Positions 54,101-64,000 of a DNA stretch of 64,000 bases are shown one piece after another. The position numbers and the translations under genes are program-made. Numbering within the stretch: position 1 is the stretch's first letter; every line of letters begins with the position of its first letter. The stretch comes from Mytilus trossulus. Its lineage: Eukaryota > Mollusca > Bivalvia > Mytilida > Mytilidae. The notes beneath the pieces were generated by a model. That model was not told where the DNA came from. It was given only the letters and a program-made list of their open reading frames with translations, and made no database searches. The stretch lies in the NCBI RefSeq assembly GCF_036588685.1, contig NC_086377.1, forward strand, positions 66,831,233 to 66,895,232. The letters are read 5' to 3'.

Positions 54101-57100
54101 CAGCTGGCATGTCAATAACTGCTAGTAGTCCTCTGTTAACTTATGTATCATTGTCATTTTTCTTATTTTTTCTTTAGTTACTAATTCTGACATCAGACTC
54201 GGACTTCTTTTATTTTTTCACTGCGCGAATTGCTGTGCGTCTATTTGTTTAATTTTCATTGGCTAGATGTATACAGGAGGGTTGAGATCTCACGACACAT
54301 GTTAAACACCGACGTACGTTTGCGCCTATCTCATTTCAGGAGATTCTGGACTTTGGTAGTCTTATATGTCGTTTTTGCACTGAAGTAGTACACATCTTTG
54401 TTAAGTGGTTAGCTGGAGGTCGCCTCCGAGTGCCGGATTTTCTCGCTGTGTTAAAGACACATTGGTGACCTCTCTGAATTTTGTTTTCTTGTTCTATGGT
54501 CAAGTTGTTGTTTATGCCAGATTTAGTTTAGACAGGTTTCACTGAGTATTTATCAATCAATGTTGCTGCTATTTAATTTTAATATTGCTTAATAATAATA
54601 AGGGTTGATCTTTGTTAAAGTTTATTGATCAATAAGTTATTAAAGCTTCATTATATTATCCTATGATTATAGAAAACACAACTGAATATTCAATTCCCTT
54701 TCATTCTATTTTTTATATTTATTTTAAATATTCCAGACGAAATGTGTTGCCCTAAAGAATGTGGAAAAGAATGCGTAAGTAATAAAGTTGAACATGGAAA
54801 AAAGTAAAATCACAAAAATACTGAACTCAGAGGAAAATCTAATCGGAAAGTCCATTCTCACATGGCAAAATCAAATAATCAAAACACATCAAAAACGAAT
54901 GGACAAGAACTGTCATATTCCTGACTTGGTACAGGCGTTTTCAAATGTAGAAATTGGTGGATTAAACCTGCCGCTGATGGTGGACGTTTCGTTCAAGAGG
55001 GTATCACCAGCCCAGTAGCCAACACTTCGGTGTTGACATGAATATCAATAATTTTGTCATTTTTATAAATTTTCTGTTTACTAAACTTTGAATTTTTCGA
55101 AAAACTAAGGACTTTCTTATCCCAGGCATAGATTACCTTAGCCGTATTTGGCACCATTTCTTGGAATTTTTTCAACATTGCTAACCAATTATAATTTTCC
55201 TTGTCGATTTCAGAAACACCCGTGTTTCATTTGTTTATTAATTGTAATTGCCTTTATGCAATCTAAATGACATAGCAAAAATTGATTATTGATAAAAAAA
55301 ATCTACAAAATAAAAGAATAAATTAAGCAATTTGCAGTGCTTATAGGTAAATTGTTGAACGTTGAAAAGTAAACAAAACTACAGGACTTTAAATTCCAAT
55401 TGATCAGTGTTGGTCAATATCAAAAGTGATGTACATGTTTTTGTTTCAATTATTCTTTCAGACATCGAAGCGCAAATCAGGCATATGTCCTACCTTTACT
55501 GACAAACCATTGAGTTTTTGTAGCGTAGCACGCATTGGTTCTGGTTGTGGTGGTAATGACGATGACTGCTCCGGTATGTATACTTTGTTCTTTTTAAGTC
55601 TTAACAGAATACAAATCAAGAAAATAAACATTGTGTTCACAATTTAATTAAAGACAGGTATATGTCAAATACAGAAACCATTCGCCGACATGGCAATCAA
55701 GATAAGCTTTAGTAAAATTGCAGCTCTAAACCCGATTGGGAATACTAAATAAAGCTTGTCATTAAAGGTGTAATACCACCAAATCATGGTACGTCACATC
55801 CGGATGTATACGAAAGTAGGTCGGAAAAAAAGATTCCCTTGAATTTGACAGTTGTAGGTAATTCATCCTATATTTTATTGCAGTAAAAACATTTCTGTGT
55901 CATAAACACATGTCTTGGGTATTTCAAAACATCATTATTTTTGGGGGGGGGATTTCTATAGAAAATTTTGTAATCTTTACATGGTGACTAAACCTTGTAC
56001 ACAGATAAAATAAGGGGAGAAATTTGATTGGTTAACTTCCAATGATGGGATTTTTCTTATAATCAAATGTTATTTGAATTTTTTTCTATAGTACTGAACA
56101 GGATAAAACTTTTCTCATGCCAAGTATTTCTTTATTTGAAACAAAGATAAATTCTGCAAATTTAACAAAGACTAATAGGGGAAAATCAATGGTGGTTTTA
56201 CACCTAAAAAGAATATTCACCAAACTTTATTTGGCTTATTCCTCATTATTTATAACACATTCCTTGCTACAACATAGCCATGAGGAAGATGTATAAAATC
56301 ATCCTTCTGTATAACGGTCATCTTCAAATTGGTTGACCAATATTTTCGGTCTATAAGCAATTCATTGGAGACATGTGTTCGTGGTTTTAGATTCTTATAT
56401 ACAAAGACATTGTCCCATTCCCGATTATGACATGTTCATTCGGGTGCAGCCACAGATCGCAAAAAAAACTAAAACAACGATAATTCCAAAACGGGGATAC
56501 CAACTTTAACCTCCGTAGAAATACCGGAAATTGGGTTCGATAAACAATGGAACACCGTATTTTAAAACCTTATAGGCTAGGATGTGAAAAACTTTAGGTC
56601 ACTTTTTTGCTTTCAACAATGACAAAAACGTATACAAATGATATGTGAAAAAAGTGATTCAATACTATCATACAAACCTACGACCTGATCAAAGCCTACA
56701 AAATAAAGCAATATCTGATAAAAGGAGAAAACATATATATTCCTATTGTGGTACCCACGTTTCCTCCATGTTCGTTCCCTCTAAATATGTACGTGTAATG
56801 AGTAACAGAATGGATATTCTCAGTGGAAACTAACCTGAATGATATCAATGAGCCGTACATGAGACAATCCTCTGTTTTATGGGTCTTGCATATGTCAGTA
56901 TTGAATTTTTATATGATTTTGTAGACTGTTGTTTGTCTTTACGTCTTTTTCTGTTTGACCGTAATATTTTTTTCTTTTTCCTGGATTAAGGTTTATTGTC
57001 GAATGGTCTCTACTCTTTATTTTTAATCAATGAAAAAGACTGGACAACAGTCTTCTGGCTCTGGACATGTTAACAACGAATAAGGCGTTTGAAGCTTCTT

Positions 57101-60100
57101 TTCCAAGTGAGGGATGAATTTAGCTGAAATTTTATCATGCAATTCGTTATTGTATGGGTATCTTGAATAAATAGATGAACGGCTGTTTAACGTCAAGTTC
57201 CGATTATTGCATCCTGATATGCTGTGAAGATAAACCAAGCTGACTACGCGTTATGGCCCATGGTTTTACTTATTGTTGATAGCTATACGGAGACCAATAG
57301 TTGTTAATCTCTATGTGATTTTGTTTTTGTTGAAGTTATTTCTCATTGACAATCATACTCACTTATATTTTTTCTTATTGTACAAGAACAACAATTATTA
57401 TATGTATATTATAGCAATAAATGTATTTTTGGAACATTTTCCACTTAGAATAGAACATTGTATACATTGGAGTTTCATTTTGAATACCCGCGTACTCCCT
57501 TTTAAACAGGTACTAAAAAATGCTGTCCAGATATATGTGGATCTCGACAGTGTAAAGAACCTGCACCAGTGAGTAGATTTTAAAAATTCGCATAAACTAC
57601 GATTAGGCTGATGAATTCTGGTTAAATGTTACATAGTCGTAAAAGAACAGGGGCGAACGATACCAGAGGGGCAGTCAAATTGGTGTTTACAGAATACAGA
57701 ACATAAATTAAAAAGCCAAAATACAGTGCCAAACATGAATAGTAAAAAATAACGAATTTTTTTTTTTAGAGTTTGCAATATGAGGAACAGAGAACAATGG
57801 TAAATACAAAATGAACGAAGCGAATGGCGATTATCTAAAATCCAAAACAAATCTTTGTAATGCAACTGCTTGACAAATGTTTATAGCTCACACAAATGTA
57901 TCTGCTAATTCAGTATTTTGTAAACATATTATAACTCTAAAGTAGTACACTTTTATTATAATTTATAATCCTTGCTTTTGCAATAAGCACATATGGTTAA
58001 ACCTATACAACATTGAACTGCTACAGAAACAAACGTCAACACACATAAAGATGGACTTTTGATAACAGCTGCCATATTCTAGGCTTGGTACAGAACATTT
58101 AAAAAAATTAGCGGGTTGAACTTGTTTTTATGGCTAGCCAAACCTGTCGCTTATATGGCAATGTTACAAATATCGGTAGCATGACAACTTCAAGTTGCAA
58201 GATAGAGTTCAAATGAACGCAAGAACACTCAGGACAGATAAATACATAAACAAGCAATAAAATAGTAAATTACAACATGTACTAATATTAACATTAAAAA
58301 TTAACACGGTTAATGAATCCTGTAATATTGATACTTGAAATAAAGCAATTGACATTTTTGTTTTGATTTTCTGGTATTTAAAGAAAAATCCATATTGTAG
58401 AAGGATCGACCAGAGTGTCCTTCTTTCCCAAAAAACATCCCATGTTTCGTTTACCAGCACGATTGTAGTCACGAAAAGGAATGTCCCCAAGGTAAGTACA
58501 TTTAGATTTGATTTTGATTTTTGGTGTTTAACGCCACTTTTAAGCACCGCATTAAGGCTATTTCTTGGCAACCAATCTTTTTGGTGGAGGAAGCTGGAGT
58601 ACCAAGAGAAAACCAGCGTTCTCGATAGGAAAACTGACAACCCTAATCAATTAAGATGGAAGTCGAGTGCACCCGCACGAGTGGGTTTCGAACTCTCAAC
58701 CTCAGTGTTGACTGGCTAGTGATTACAGTAGTAACTACTTACACCACTGGGCAACCGAGGCACCAAATACATTCAGATATTAAGGTTTAAATCTAAAACA
58801 TCGAACATTTTGGGATTATGTATTTGATTGACAATCTTATTAAAACCGTCACTGAAAGTAATTTAAAAAAAAAATTTCGAAATACTAAGGATTTTCTTAT
58901 CCCAGTAATGGTTACCTCAGCCGTATTTGGCACAATTTTTTTAGATTTTGAGTCCTCAATGCTCTTCAACTTTGCATTTATTTGGCTTTATAACCATTTT
59001 GTTCTGAGCGTCACTGATGAGTCTTGTGTAGACGAAACGCGCGTCTGGTGTCTTAAATTATCATCCTGGTACCTTTGATAACTTTTTAGGACATTTACCT
59101 GAATTTTAACTTAGTCTTAAGGTAATAATCGTATAAATGATGATAATTCAACTCAATCATCCTTCGTCCCTGAATTGGTAAATTACAAAAGCATGTTACT
59201 GATCAGTGCATAAAATCATATATAATAAATAAAATGTGTTATATCATGTTATCGGTGATCTTTATATTCATTATCAAAAGTTTTCGCGATGACCAGGACG
59301 ATATCTGTTTTATAATGCTTAGTCTTAGTGTCTCCTTTTTATGTTGTGAGGATGACTTCCATCGCTGCAATCATCTATGAATCAAATGTGTCTTTTCAGG
59401 TCAAATATGTTGTGGTGTTACTTGTGGAATAGGATGTGCAAAACCAGTAAAACCGAATGTTAGTATACAAAATCCAAACGTTGTTTGCGAAACTTTTAAG
59501 TCTTTCAATCATTTGTTCTTTTGATAATCGGTTGTTAATTGAATTGTTTATGGATTATTTAAGTCATGGTTACCAATACCAGCAAGACAGTGTTAGTTTT
59601 AGATAAGTTTCGCCTATTTGAAATTGTTTTCAATGTCCGCTCACTTCTTAGATACTAGCTGCTTAAGTCGAACACCATTGATGAGTCTTAAGTAAACGAA
59701 ATGCACATTTGAACGGTTTAATTTTTAAGGTATTTTAACTGTATAACGTCATCTTGGATAATTTTATAGCAGAAAAAATCGGTTAATTTATCTGCTCCGA
59801 GTGTAAGATTGTTTACTAAAAAAAACGAAAAAATATTTGTATGATCTAAAAAGTCAGTAGAAATGTAATTCAAGTTTATTTTCGTTGATCTTTATTAAAC
59901 AAATACGCAATATTATGATAAAATGTTAATCATATATTGCTCTTTAAGGTGGTACCTAACACTACAGGGAGATAACTCTGTAAAATCAGCAGAACGTTTT
60001 AATGACGTTGTGTTTTTAAGGGAATATTAAGCTTCTCAATGATCAAAATAAGTTTTTGTCAAACTACTATATAACCAGTGTAATTTTTATGATTAAACGG

Positions 60101-63100
60101 TTGGTTCAAATTTTTTGAAATTTTTATATTTTTGTCAAAAGGTCAAAGTAAATACTTTGTAAAAATTTTAAGAAAATTAAACGAGCCAAATTAATTTTAG
60201 TTCAAGTGTTAGGTACCACCTTAAATGGTCAGAACTATATTTCTTTCATTTGTGCATTGCAATATCTGTATTTTCATAGAGTATGCATATCTAGTCTATT
60301 GTTTAAGCCACCAAAACCAAGACAGGGAGTTTGTCCGCCAGTTCCTAAAGACGATCCAAACGTTTGTAACCTTGTAGATGTACGATATGACTGTGACACG
60401 GATTCAGATTGTACAGAAAGTAAGAATACAAATAACTCTAAAATAAATCACAAAAATACTGAACTCCGAGGAAAATTCAAAACGGAAATGCCCTAATCAA
60501 ATGGCAAATTCAAATGATAAAAGACATCAAACGAATGGACAACAACTGTCATATTCCTGACTTGGTAAATGCTTTTCAAATGTACAAAATGGCGGATTGA
60601 ACCTGGTTGCATTGTAAAGCCCTAAACCTCTCACTTGTATGACAGTCGCATCAAATTCCATTATATTGATAACGATGTGTGGAAAAAAATAGGCATAAGC
60701 GGTAAAATAGTCAAAATTTAGATACAGCAGTCATCACTGTGTCACAATCAATAAAGATATTTCAGAATAATTCGAGCTGAAACGCATATCTCCATCGAAC
60801 AACATCACCCAACATGAGAAATAAATACAAACATGATATGACATGATTTAATTCAAAAACATAAATAAATGTAGTAGTCTATTTCAAGTTATTATAAAGG
60901 CACAAATGCATTTGGTATTTTGGTAGCACAAGTTCTGATATTAACTAAAACAAAAGCAAACACAGCTTAGTTGTGGACACGATTAATATTATTTAGACAA
61001 TACAGAAAATAACAAATCAGTTTACATTTGAGGAAAAGAGTTCAGTTATATTGTACTCATTGTTGACTAATTTGCTTGCTTATATAGCCATTTGCAATAT
61101 ATTTTGAATGTCAAGCTAGCAATTTGGTTCCTCAGTATACATAAAAGACAAACTATTTTGCTGAATCTATACAAAAATAAGAAGATGTGGTATGGTTGCC
61201 AATGAGACAACTCTCCACCACATACAAAGTGACGTGGCTTGTTATTTATTACGTCTACGTCTATGAATACTGAAAGATAATGACGGTTTAAGCTAATGTC
61301 ATTAGTCCTTCGACCTGAATATTTGTGCAATATAAAGTCAATTGAAAATGCCTTTTTTGGCATTCCAAAGCTAGAATTTTTTTCATATCATTTAAAAAAA
61401 TTATATAAATAAAAGTAATAATTAAAGTAAGTGTAAATTTTCCTTAAAAACTATCATTACGAAAATTTTAAGTGTTAATTCACAAAACTATTTCCTGTAA
61501 GTTAGTTTTACCCTTGTTTATTATATATGATATGATAAACTATGTTTAGTCCTTCTTATAATAACATATTAACAATTTTAAAAATTGTTTCCGTACGTAT
61601 CTACGTCATCTTATATTTTTTCATTTAAGGAAATAAGAAATGTTGTGGGACGCCATGCGGAGGACGAGCATGCACTAGTCCTATAAAGGTATGTTATCTT
61701 TGTATAAGGTAAAAGTCTTCATAGTATATTACTATTATTTAACAATAAAGACTGTATAAAAATTTAAAGAGTATGGAAATAATCTAGTAAACATATTTCA
61801 CTTATACACGGGTTTTATTAAATAAAAAGGCAATTATCACAAACGTTATGAATCAAGTGTCCAAGATGAAGAACAGAAGAAACATAATCTTCAAAAATTT
61901 CAAATCGCAATAGGAGAAGTGGTATGATAGCCACTGAGACAAGGTTCAAATGATGTGGATATAAGCAAACATAGGCAATCGTGCGGCCTTCAACAATAAG
62001 AAAAACCTATACAATAAAAGTTGTAAAGTCTGCTATAATAAGACTGACATGATAATTATGAATAAATCAATTAACAAAACTAATTACTAGTACCTAATTT
62101 AGAGCAAATTAATGTACGAAAACCAAATATGACATACATAAACCAACAACAACCACTGAACTACAAACAACGGTTTTTGGACAGGAATATATATTATATG
62201 GCGCAAAACCCTCTACCTTACGTAGGACAGTGGTTAAACAACGCAATATCTTAACTAACTATCAAAATCAGATCAATACAAAGCTAAAAAAATTACTACG
62301 TTAAAGACTGGACGTTGCAGTGTATTAATTCATCCCAACAGCAAAAAAGACACTAAGTTAATATCTCAAAGTAATCGAGATCGGCCAGATAGTTTAAAGC
62401 CAATAACAAGTAACAAAAATATTTATCTATTTATAAAACGCAAATCAATACACATCCAATATTATATGGATGTTGTATCAATACGGCATTAATAGCCAGA
62501 GAAAAACATGATCTTACGCAATATTAATGTTAAATTATAATCAATCTTGCTTTAGAACGTTCGAATTAAGTTCCGTTATATTAATAAAGATAATGGAAAT
62601 GGCATTATTCCTAAATCATGTTTTTTCTTAATTCTAAATAGGGTGATCGTACTGGATGTCCACCGTGTTCCAACAGCCAACCGAGTACAGGTTGTCCCGC
62701 GTGCATACAATATCAGCAACTGTGTAACTCAGACAAGGAGTGTAATCGAGGTCAGTAAATTGTACAAAAAACAATGACATCCATAAACTTGCAACATGAA
62801 CAACAATATTTGAGAAGACCCTAATTAACTAGAATGTTCAAATAATCTTTTTGTCTTTTATTTGTAAAACTATTTGACAGGATTTTGTCTAGAAATACTT
62901 TCCTACTCAGGTGGACACACTTTGGTTGCTTTAGAATCTGAAAGTGTTGTCTGATTACAGTGTACATCGTTGGCCTACCATACACATGACTGATATTAAT
63001 GACCATGATCTGTGAGTGCAGGAACATTTGTACTATTACTAAGTAGACTTTCCCATTAAAGCACACACAATTTGTTAAAAAATATAGCTATTAGTCCGCT

Positions 63101-63996
63101 ATTAGTCCTAGTGTAAACAACATATGAAATTAGTAGTTTTCAATGTCTATCAAATTATTTTATCCTCGAAGCTTGTGTTGCTCTTTTTTGTCATCTGAAA
63201 CAAGTAGATAGTGTGTTGCTATTTGAATTCATACTCATAGGAAAGAACAAATAGTCTTGATTGGTCACCCTCTTATTATATTATTATGATATTTGACATA
63301 TGCATGTTGGTTTAACGATATATAGCATGGTATCGTTACTTTAAAAATCAGGCCAAACACTCTGATTATGTGTATGGCCTATAACTTAGCTTAGTGTCGT
63401 CAGAGAGCAATTAATCTTACTTAAGTTTAATCTAAAGAAAAACTTTCAGTTCAGTCGACAAACATTCGTGTAATATGCAATTTTTTAGTAAAATAAATAT
63501 AAAAAAACAATAGGAAAGAAACACCCATGCATTTGATTATATTTGCTCGATTAACGTCGAATGGAAACTATTTAGGATGGATAATATGCTGATATCAAAT
63601 ATAATAATTACACAATGATTGCATTGCACATTCTTACGAAAAATCTTGAGAAAATATGGCATCAAAATATAACATTACAACTGTTCAGCAGTTGTCGTAT
63701 ATGAGAGACCGTTGAATTTCACGTTTGGTTGGTTTTACACTGGTCATTTGTGGGACTCTTTACAGCTTGCTGTTCGGTGTGAGCCAAGGCTCCGTGTAGA
63801 AGACCGTAACTTAACCTATAATGTTTTTTTATAATTTTACAAATTGTGACTTGGATTGAGAATTGTCTCATTTGCACACACACCACATCTTTTGTGTATA
63901 TCTAATGTCTTATTTGTGTTTTATAATTTTTCAGGTCATCTTTGTTGTTTTAACCCTTCCTGCGGTACATCATGTAAAAGAACATATGGTCGATGA
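51068..63996 (+). CDS. Gene C: secreted protein with five WAP domains
   Basis: Eleven exons: 51068-51115, 53580-53679, 54737-54774, 55462-55573, 57510-57568, 58401-58491, 59400-59458, 60308-60419, 61630-61688, 62642-62750, 63935-63996 (TGA). They encode 282 residues: a 16-residue signal exon and five WAP domains with the same exon phases as gene B. Domains 1-4 have eight cysteines and domain 5 has ten (GCPPC...GCPAC). The greatest difference from B is in WAP3, where the first half is one codon shorter and unlike (SFPKNIPCFVYQHDC). All donors are GT, including exon 5, where A and B use GC. Three miniature inverted-repeat elements, a SINE and a stray exon copy lie in the introns. The stop is four bases before the window end, so the poly(A) site is outside. 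Function is as for gene B: secreted, role open. Confidence 0.88.
51466..51590 (+). repeat. 3' part of the tRNA-derived SINE
   Basis: GGTCGGTGGTTTTCTCCGGGCACTCCGGCTTCCTCCACCA, CCGCCACGAAATAGCC and AAAAGTGGCGTTAAAACACC. Lies in gene C intron 1. Confidence 0.8.
52846..52898 (+). pseudogene. Stray partial copy of WAP1 exon 2 in gene C intron 1
   Basis: AAATCAATCCACCATGTCCAAAGATAAAACAGACAG followed by AACAATGTATCG matches the start of exon 2 (53580) and of gene B exon 2. The middle is deleted down to a GCAGAAAATAGTG remnant, and no acceptor precedes it. Confidence 0.75.
52944..53535. mobile_element. 592-bp TTAA-flanked miniature inverted-repeat element
   Basis: Ends GGTGGTATGGG and CCCATACCACC are flanked by TTAA on both sides (52940-52943, 53536-53539). 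It lies between the stray exon copy and the true exon 2. The sequence on its two sides joins up as in gene B intron 1. TTAA targets are typical of piggyBac- and Kolobok-type elements; no transposase is present. Confidence 0.82.
53580..53679 (+). CDS. Gene C exon 2: WAP1, first half
   Basis: Encodes SATNPPCPKIKQTGQC and onward to NSECGL. Ends T|GTAAGA, phase 1. Confidence 0.85.
54185..54505 (-). repeat. Dispersed repeat, family II, diverged
   Basis: CAGACTCGGACTTCTTTT, GGAGGGTTGAGATCTCACGACACATG and GGTCGCCTCCGAGTGCCGG match the reversed family II body. Confidence 0.65.
54737..54774 (+). CDS. Gene C exon 3: WAP1, second half
   Basis: Encodes YEMCCPKECGKEC after joining. Acceptor AATATTCCAG, donor GTAAGT. 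Confidence 0.85.
54800..54975. repeat. Dispersed repeat, family VI
   Basis: AAAATCACAAAAATACTGAACTCAGAGGAAAATCTAATCGGAAAGTCC to TTTCAAATGTAGAAATTGGTGG. An open frame across it is not a gene. Confidence 0.7.
55022..55183 (-). repeat. Dispersed repeat, family I, left part
   Basis: ACTTCGGTGTTGACATGAATATC to TAGCCGTATTTGGCACCATTTCTTGGAA; matches 18417 onward but stops before the GACGCGCG core. Confidence 0.75.
55462..55573 (+). CDS. Gene C exon 4: WAP2, first half
   Basis: Encodes TSKRKSGICPTFTDKP and onward to CGGNDDDC. Donor G|GTATGT. Confidence 0.85.
55766..56205. mobile_element. 440-bp miniature inverted-repeat element
   Basis: Ends AGGTGTAATACCACCA and TGGTGGTTTTACACCT are inverted with one mismatch. 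The left flank is TTAA and the right is AAAA, so the duplication is imperfect. Lies in gene C intron 4. Confidence 0.7.
57510..57568 (+). CDS. Gene C exon 5: WAP2, second half
   Basis: Encodes GTKKCCPDICGSRQC then KEPAP. The donor is CCA|GTGAGT, a GT site where A and B have GC. No SINE sits before it. Confidence 0.85.
58401..58491 (+). CDS. Gene C exon 6: WAP3, first half
   Basis: Encodes KDRPECPSFPKNIPC and onward to HEKEC; 91 nt against 94 in A and B. The variable loop differs strongly while the cysteines hold. Donor G|GTAAGT. Confidence 0.85.
58515..58770 (-). repeat. tRNA-derived SINE, reversed, near full length
   Basis: TTGGTGTTTAACGCCACTTTTAAGCACCGC through GGTTTCGAACTCTCAACC (reverse B box) to CTGGGCAACCGAGGCACC (reverse A box). 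It starts about 20 bases after the exon 6 donor. Confidence 0.8.
58872..59090 (-). repeat. Dispersed repeat, family I
   Basis: TTTCGAAATACTAAGGATTTTCTTATCCCAG, CTCAGCCGTATTTGGCACAATTTTTT, GACGAAACGCGCGTCTGGTG and CATCCTGGTACCTTTGATAAC. Confidence 0.8.
59400..59458 (+). CDS. Gene C exon 7: WAP3, second half
   Basis: Encodes GQICCGVTCGIGC then AKPVKPN. Donor GTTAGT as in gene B. Confidence 0.82.
59948..60220. mobile_element. 273-bp TTAA-flanked miniature inverted-repeat element
   Basis: GGTGGTACCTAACACT and AGTGTTAGGTACCACC are perfect inverted ends with TTAA on both sides (59944-59947, 60221-60224). It lies in gene C intron 7. The ends are similar in style to the 52944 element but the interior differs. 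Confidence 0.88.
60308..60419 (+). CDS. Gene C exon 8: WAP4, first half
   Basis: PPKPRQG linker then VCPPVPKDDPNVC to SDC. Donor A|GTAAGA. Confidence 0.87.
60440..60660. repeat. Dispersed repeat, family VI
   Basis: AAATCACAAAAATACTGAACTCCGAGGAAAATTC, CAACAACTGTCATATTCCTGACTTGG, and ACCTCTCACTTGTATGACAGTCGC. Confidence 0.7.
61630..61688 (+). CDS. Gene C exon 9: WAP4, second half
   Basis: Encodes RNKKCCGTPCGGRAC then TSPIK. Acceptor CATTTAAG, donor GTATGT. Confidence 0.85.
61910..62240. repeat. Dispersed repeat, family III, diverged
   Basis: GGAGAAGTGGTATGATAGCCACTGAGACAA, GTGCGGCCTTCAACAATAAG and AACAACAACCACTGAACTACAA. It is the counterpart of 30395-30740 in gene B. Confidence 0.7.
62642..62750 (+). 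CDS. Gene C exon 10: WAP5, first half, with extra cysteines
   Basis: Encodes GDRTGCPPCSNSQPSTGC and onward to LCNSDKECNR; six cysteines. The stretch TGTAACTCAGACAAGGAGTGTAA and its donor GTCAGT are the closest relatives of the repeat unit in gene D intron 2. Confidence 0.86.
63770..63890 (-). repeat. Dispersed repeat, family III-like, reversed
   Basis: GTGTGAGCCAAGGCTCCGTGTAGAAGACCG, GACTTGGATTGAGAATTGTCTCATTTG and CACCACATCTT. Confidence 0.7.
63935..63996 (+). CDS. Gene C exon 11: WAP5, second half, and stop
   Basis: Encodes GHLCCFNPSCGTSC then KRTYGR and TGA, four bases before the window end. Same protein tail as gene B. Confidence 0.88.
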
Positions 63997-64000
63997 AATT

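Overview
The window is animal nuclear DNA and most probably comes from a marine mussel (Mytilus type) or a close bivalve. It is AT-rich, has no long open frames, carries many small GT-AG exons, and is packed with short interspersed repeats of the kind seen in mussel genomes: a tRNA-derived SINE, a repeat with the palindromic core GACGCGCGTTTCGTC, TTAA-flanked miniature inverted-repeat elements, and tandem satellites. The species call is inferred from repeat style and gene content; it was not searched.

The coding content is a cluster of secreted, cysteine-rich, multi-exon genes built from whey acidic protein (WAP, four-disulfide core) domains. Gene A (+, 5875-13440) encodes a signal peptide and three WAP domains (167 aa). 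Gene B (+, 18139-32130) and gene C (+, 51068-63996) are 11-exon paralogues, each with a signal peptide and five WAP domains (282 aa each). Every WAP domain in A, B and C is split over two exons by a phase-1 intron just before the CC pair, and the introns between domains are phase 0. Gene D (-, 49241-33749) lies between B and C, head to head with C. It reuses the same signal exon type and a split WAP, then adds an antistasin-like domain, two lustrin-type cysteine-rich repeats and a single-exon terminal WAP. Its first WAP exon carries an in-frame TAA, so this copy is probably a null allele or a young pseudogene. A small two-exon gene of unknown function (850-1692) opens the window, with a decayed copy of its 5' part just upstream.

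Layout: 1-612 nothing recognised; 614-1800 small gene and decayed copy; 1800-5690 intergenic with a degenerate tandem repeat; 5697-13616 gene A; 13650-17950 intergenic with SINE and repeat fragments; 17960-32239 gene B; 32240-33590 intergenic with an ACACCATAC-type minisatellite; 33596-49340 gene D; 49350-50960 shared upstream region of D and C; 50972-63996 gene C.

Together the genes look like a locus of secreted protease-inhibitor, antimicrobial or shell/byssus-matrix proteins. A and B share a SINE next to exon 5 and a GC splice donor that C lacks, so A and B look like sisters and A has probably lost its last two domains. The most unusual structure is intron 2 of gene D: about 28 tandem 62-bp copies of the end of a WAP exon together with its 5' splice site. 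The introns also contain a 3.1-kb inverted-repeat element, a 597-bp foldback element, six identical 35-bp hairpin repeats and a decayed retrotransposon reverse-transcriptase end.
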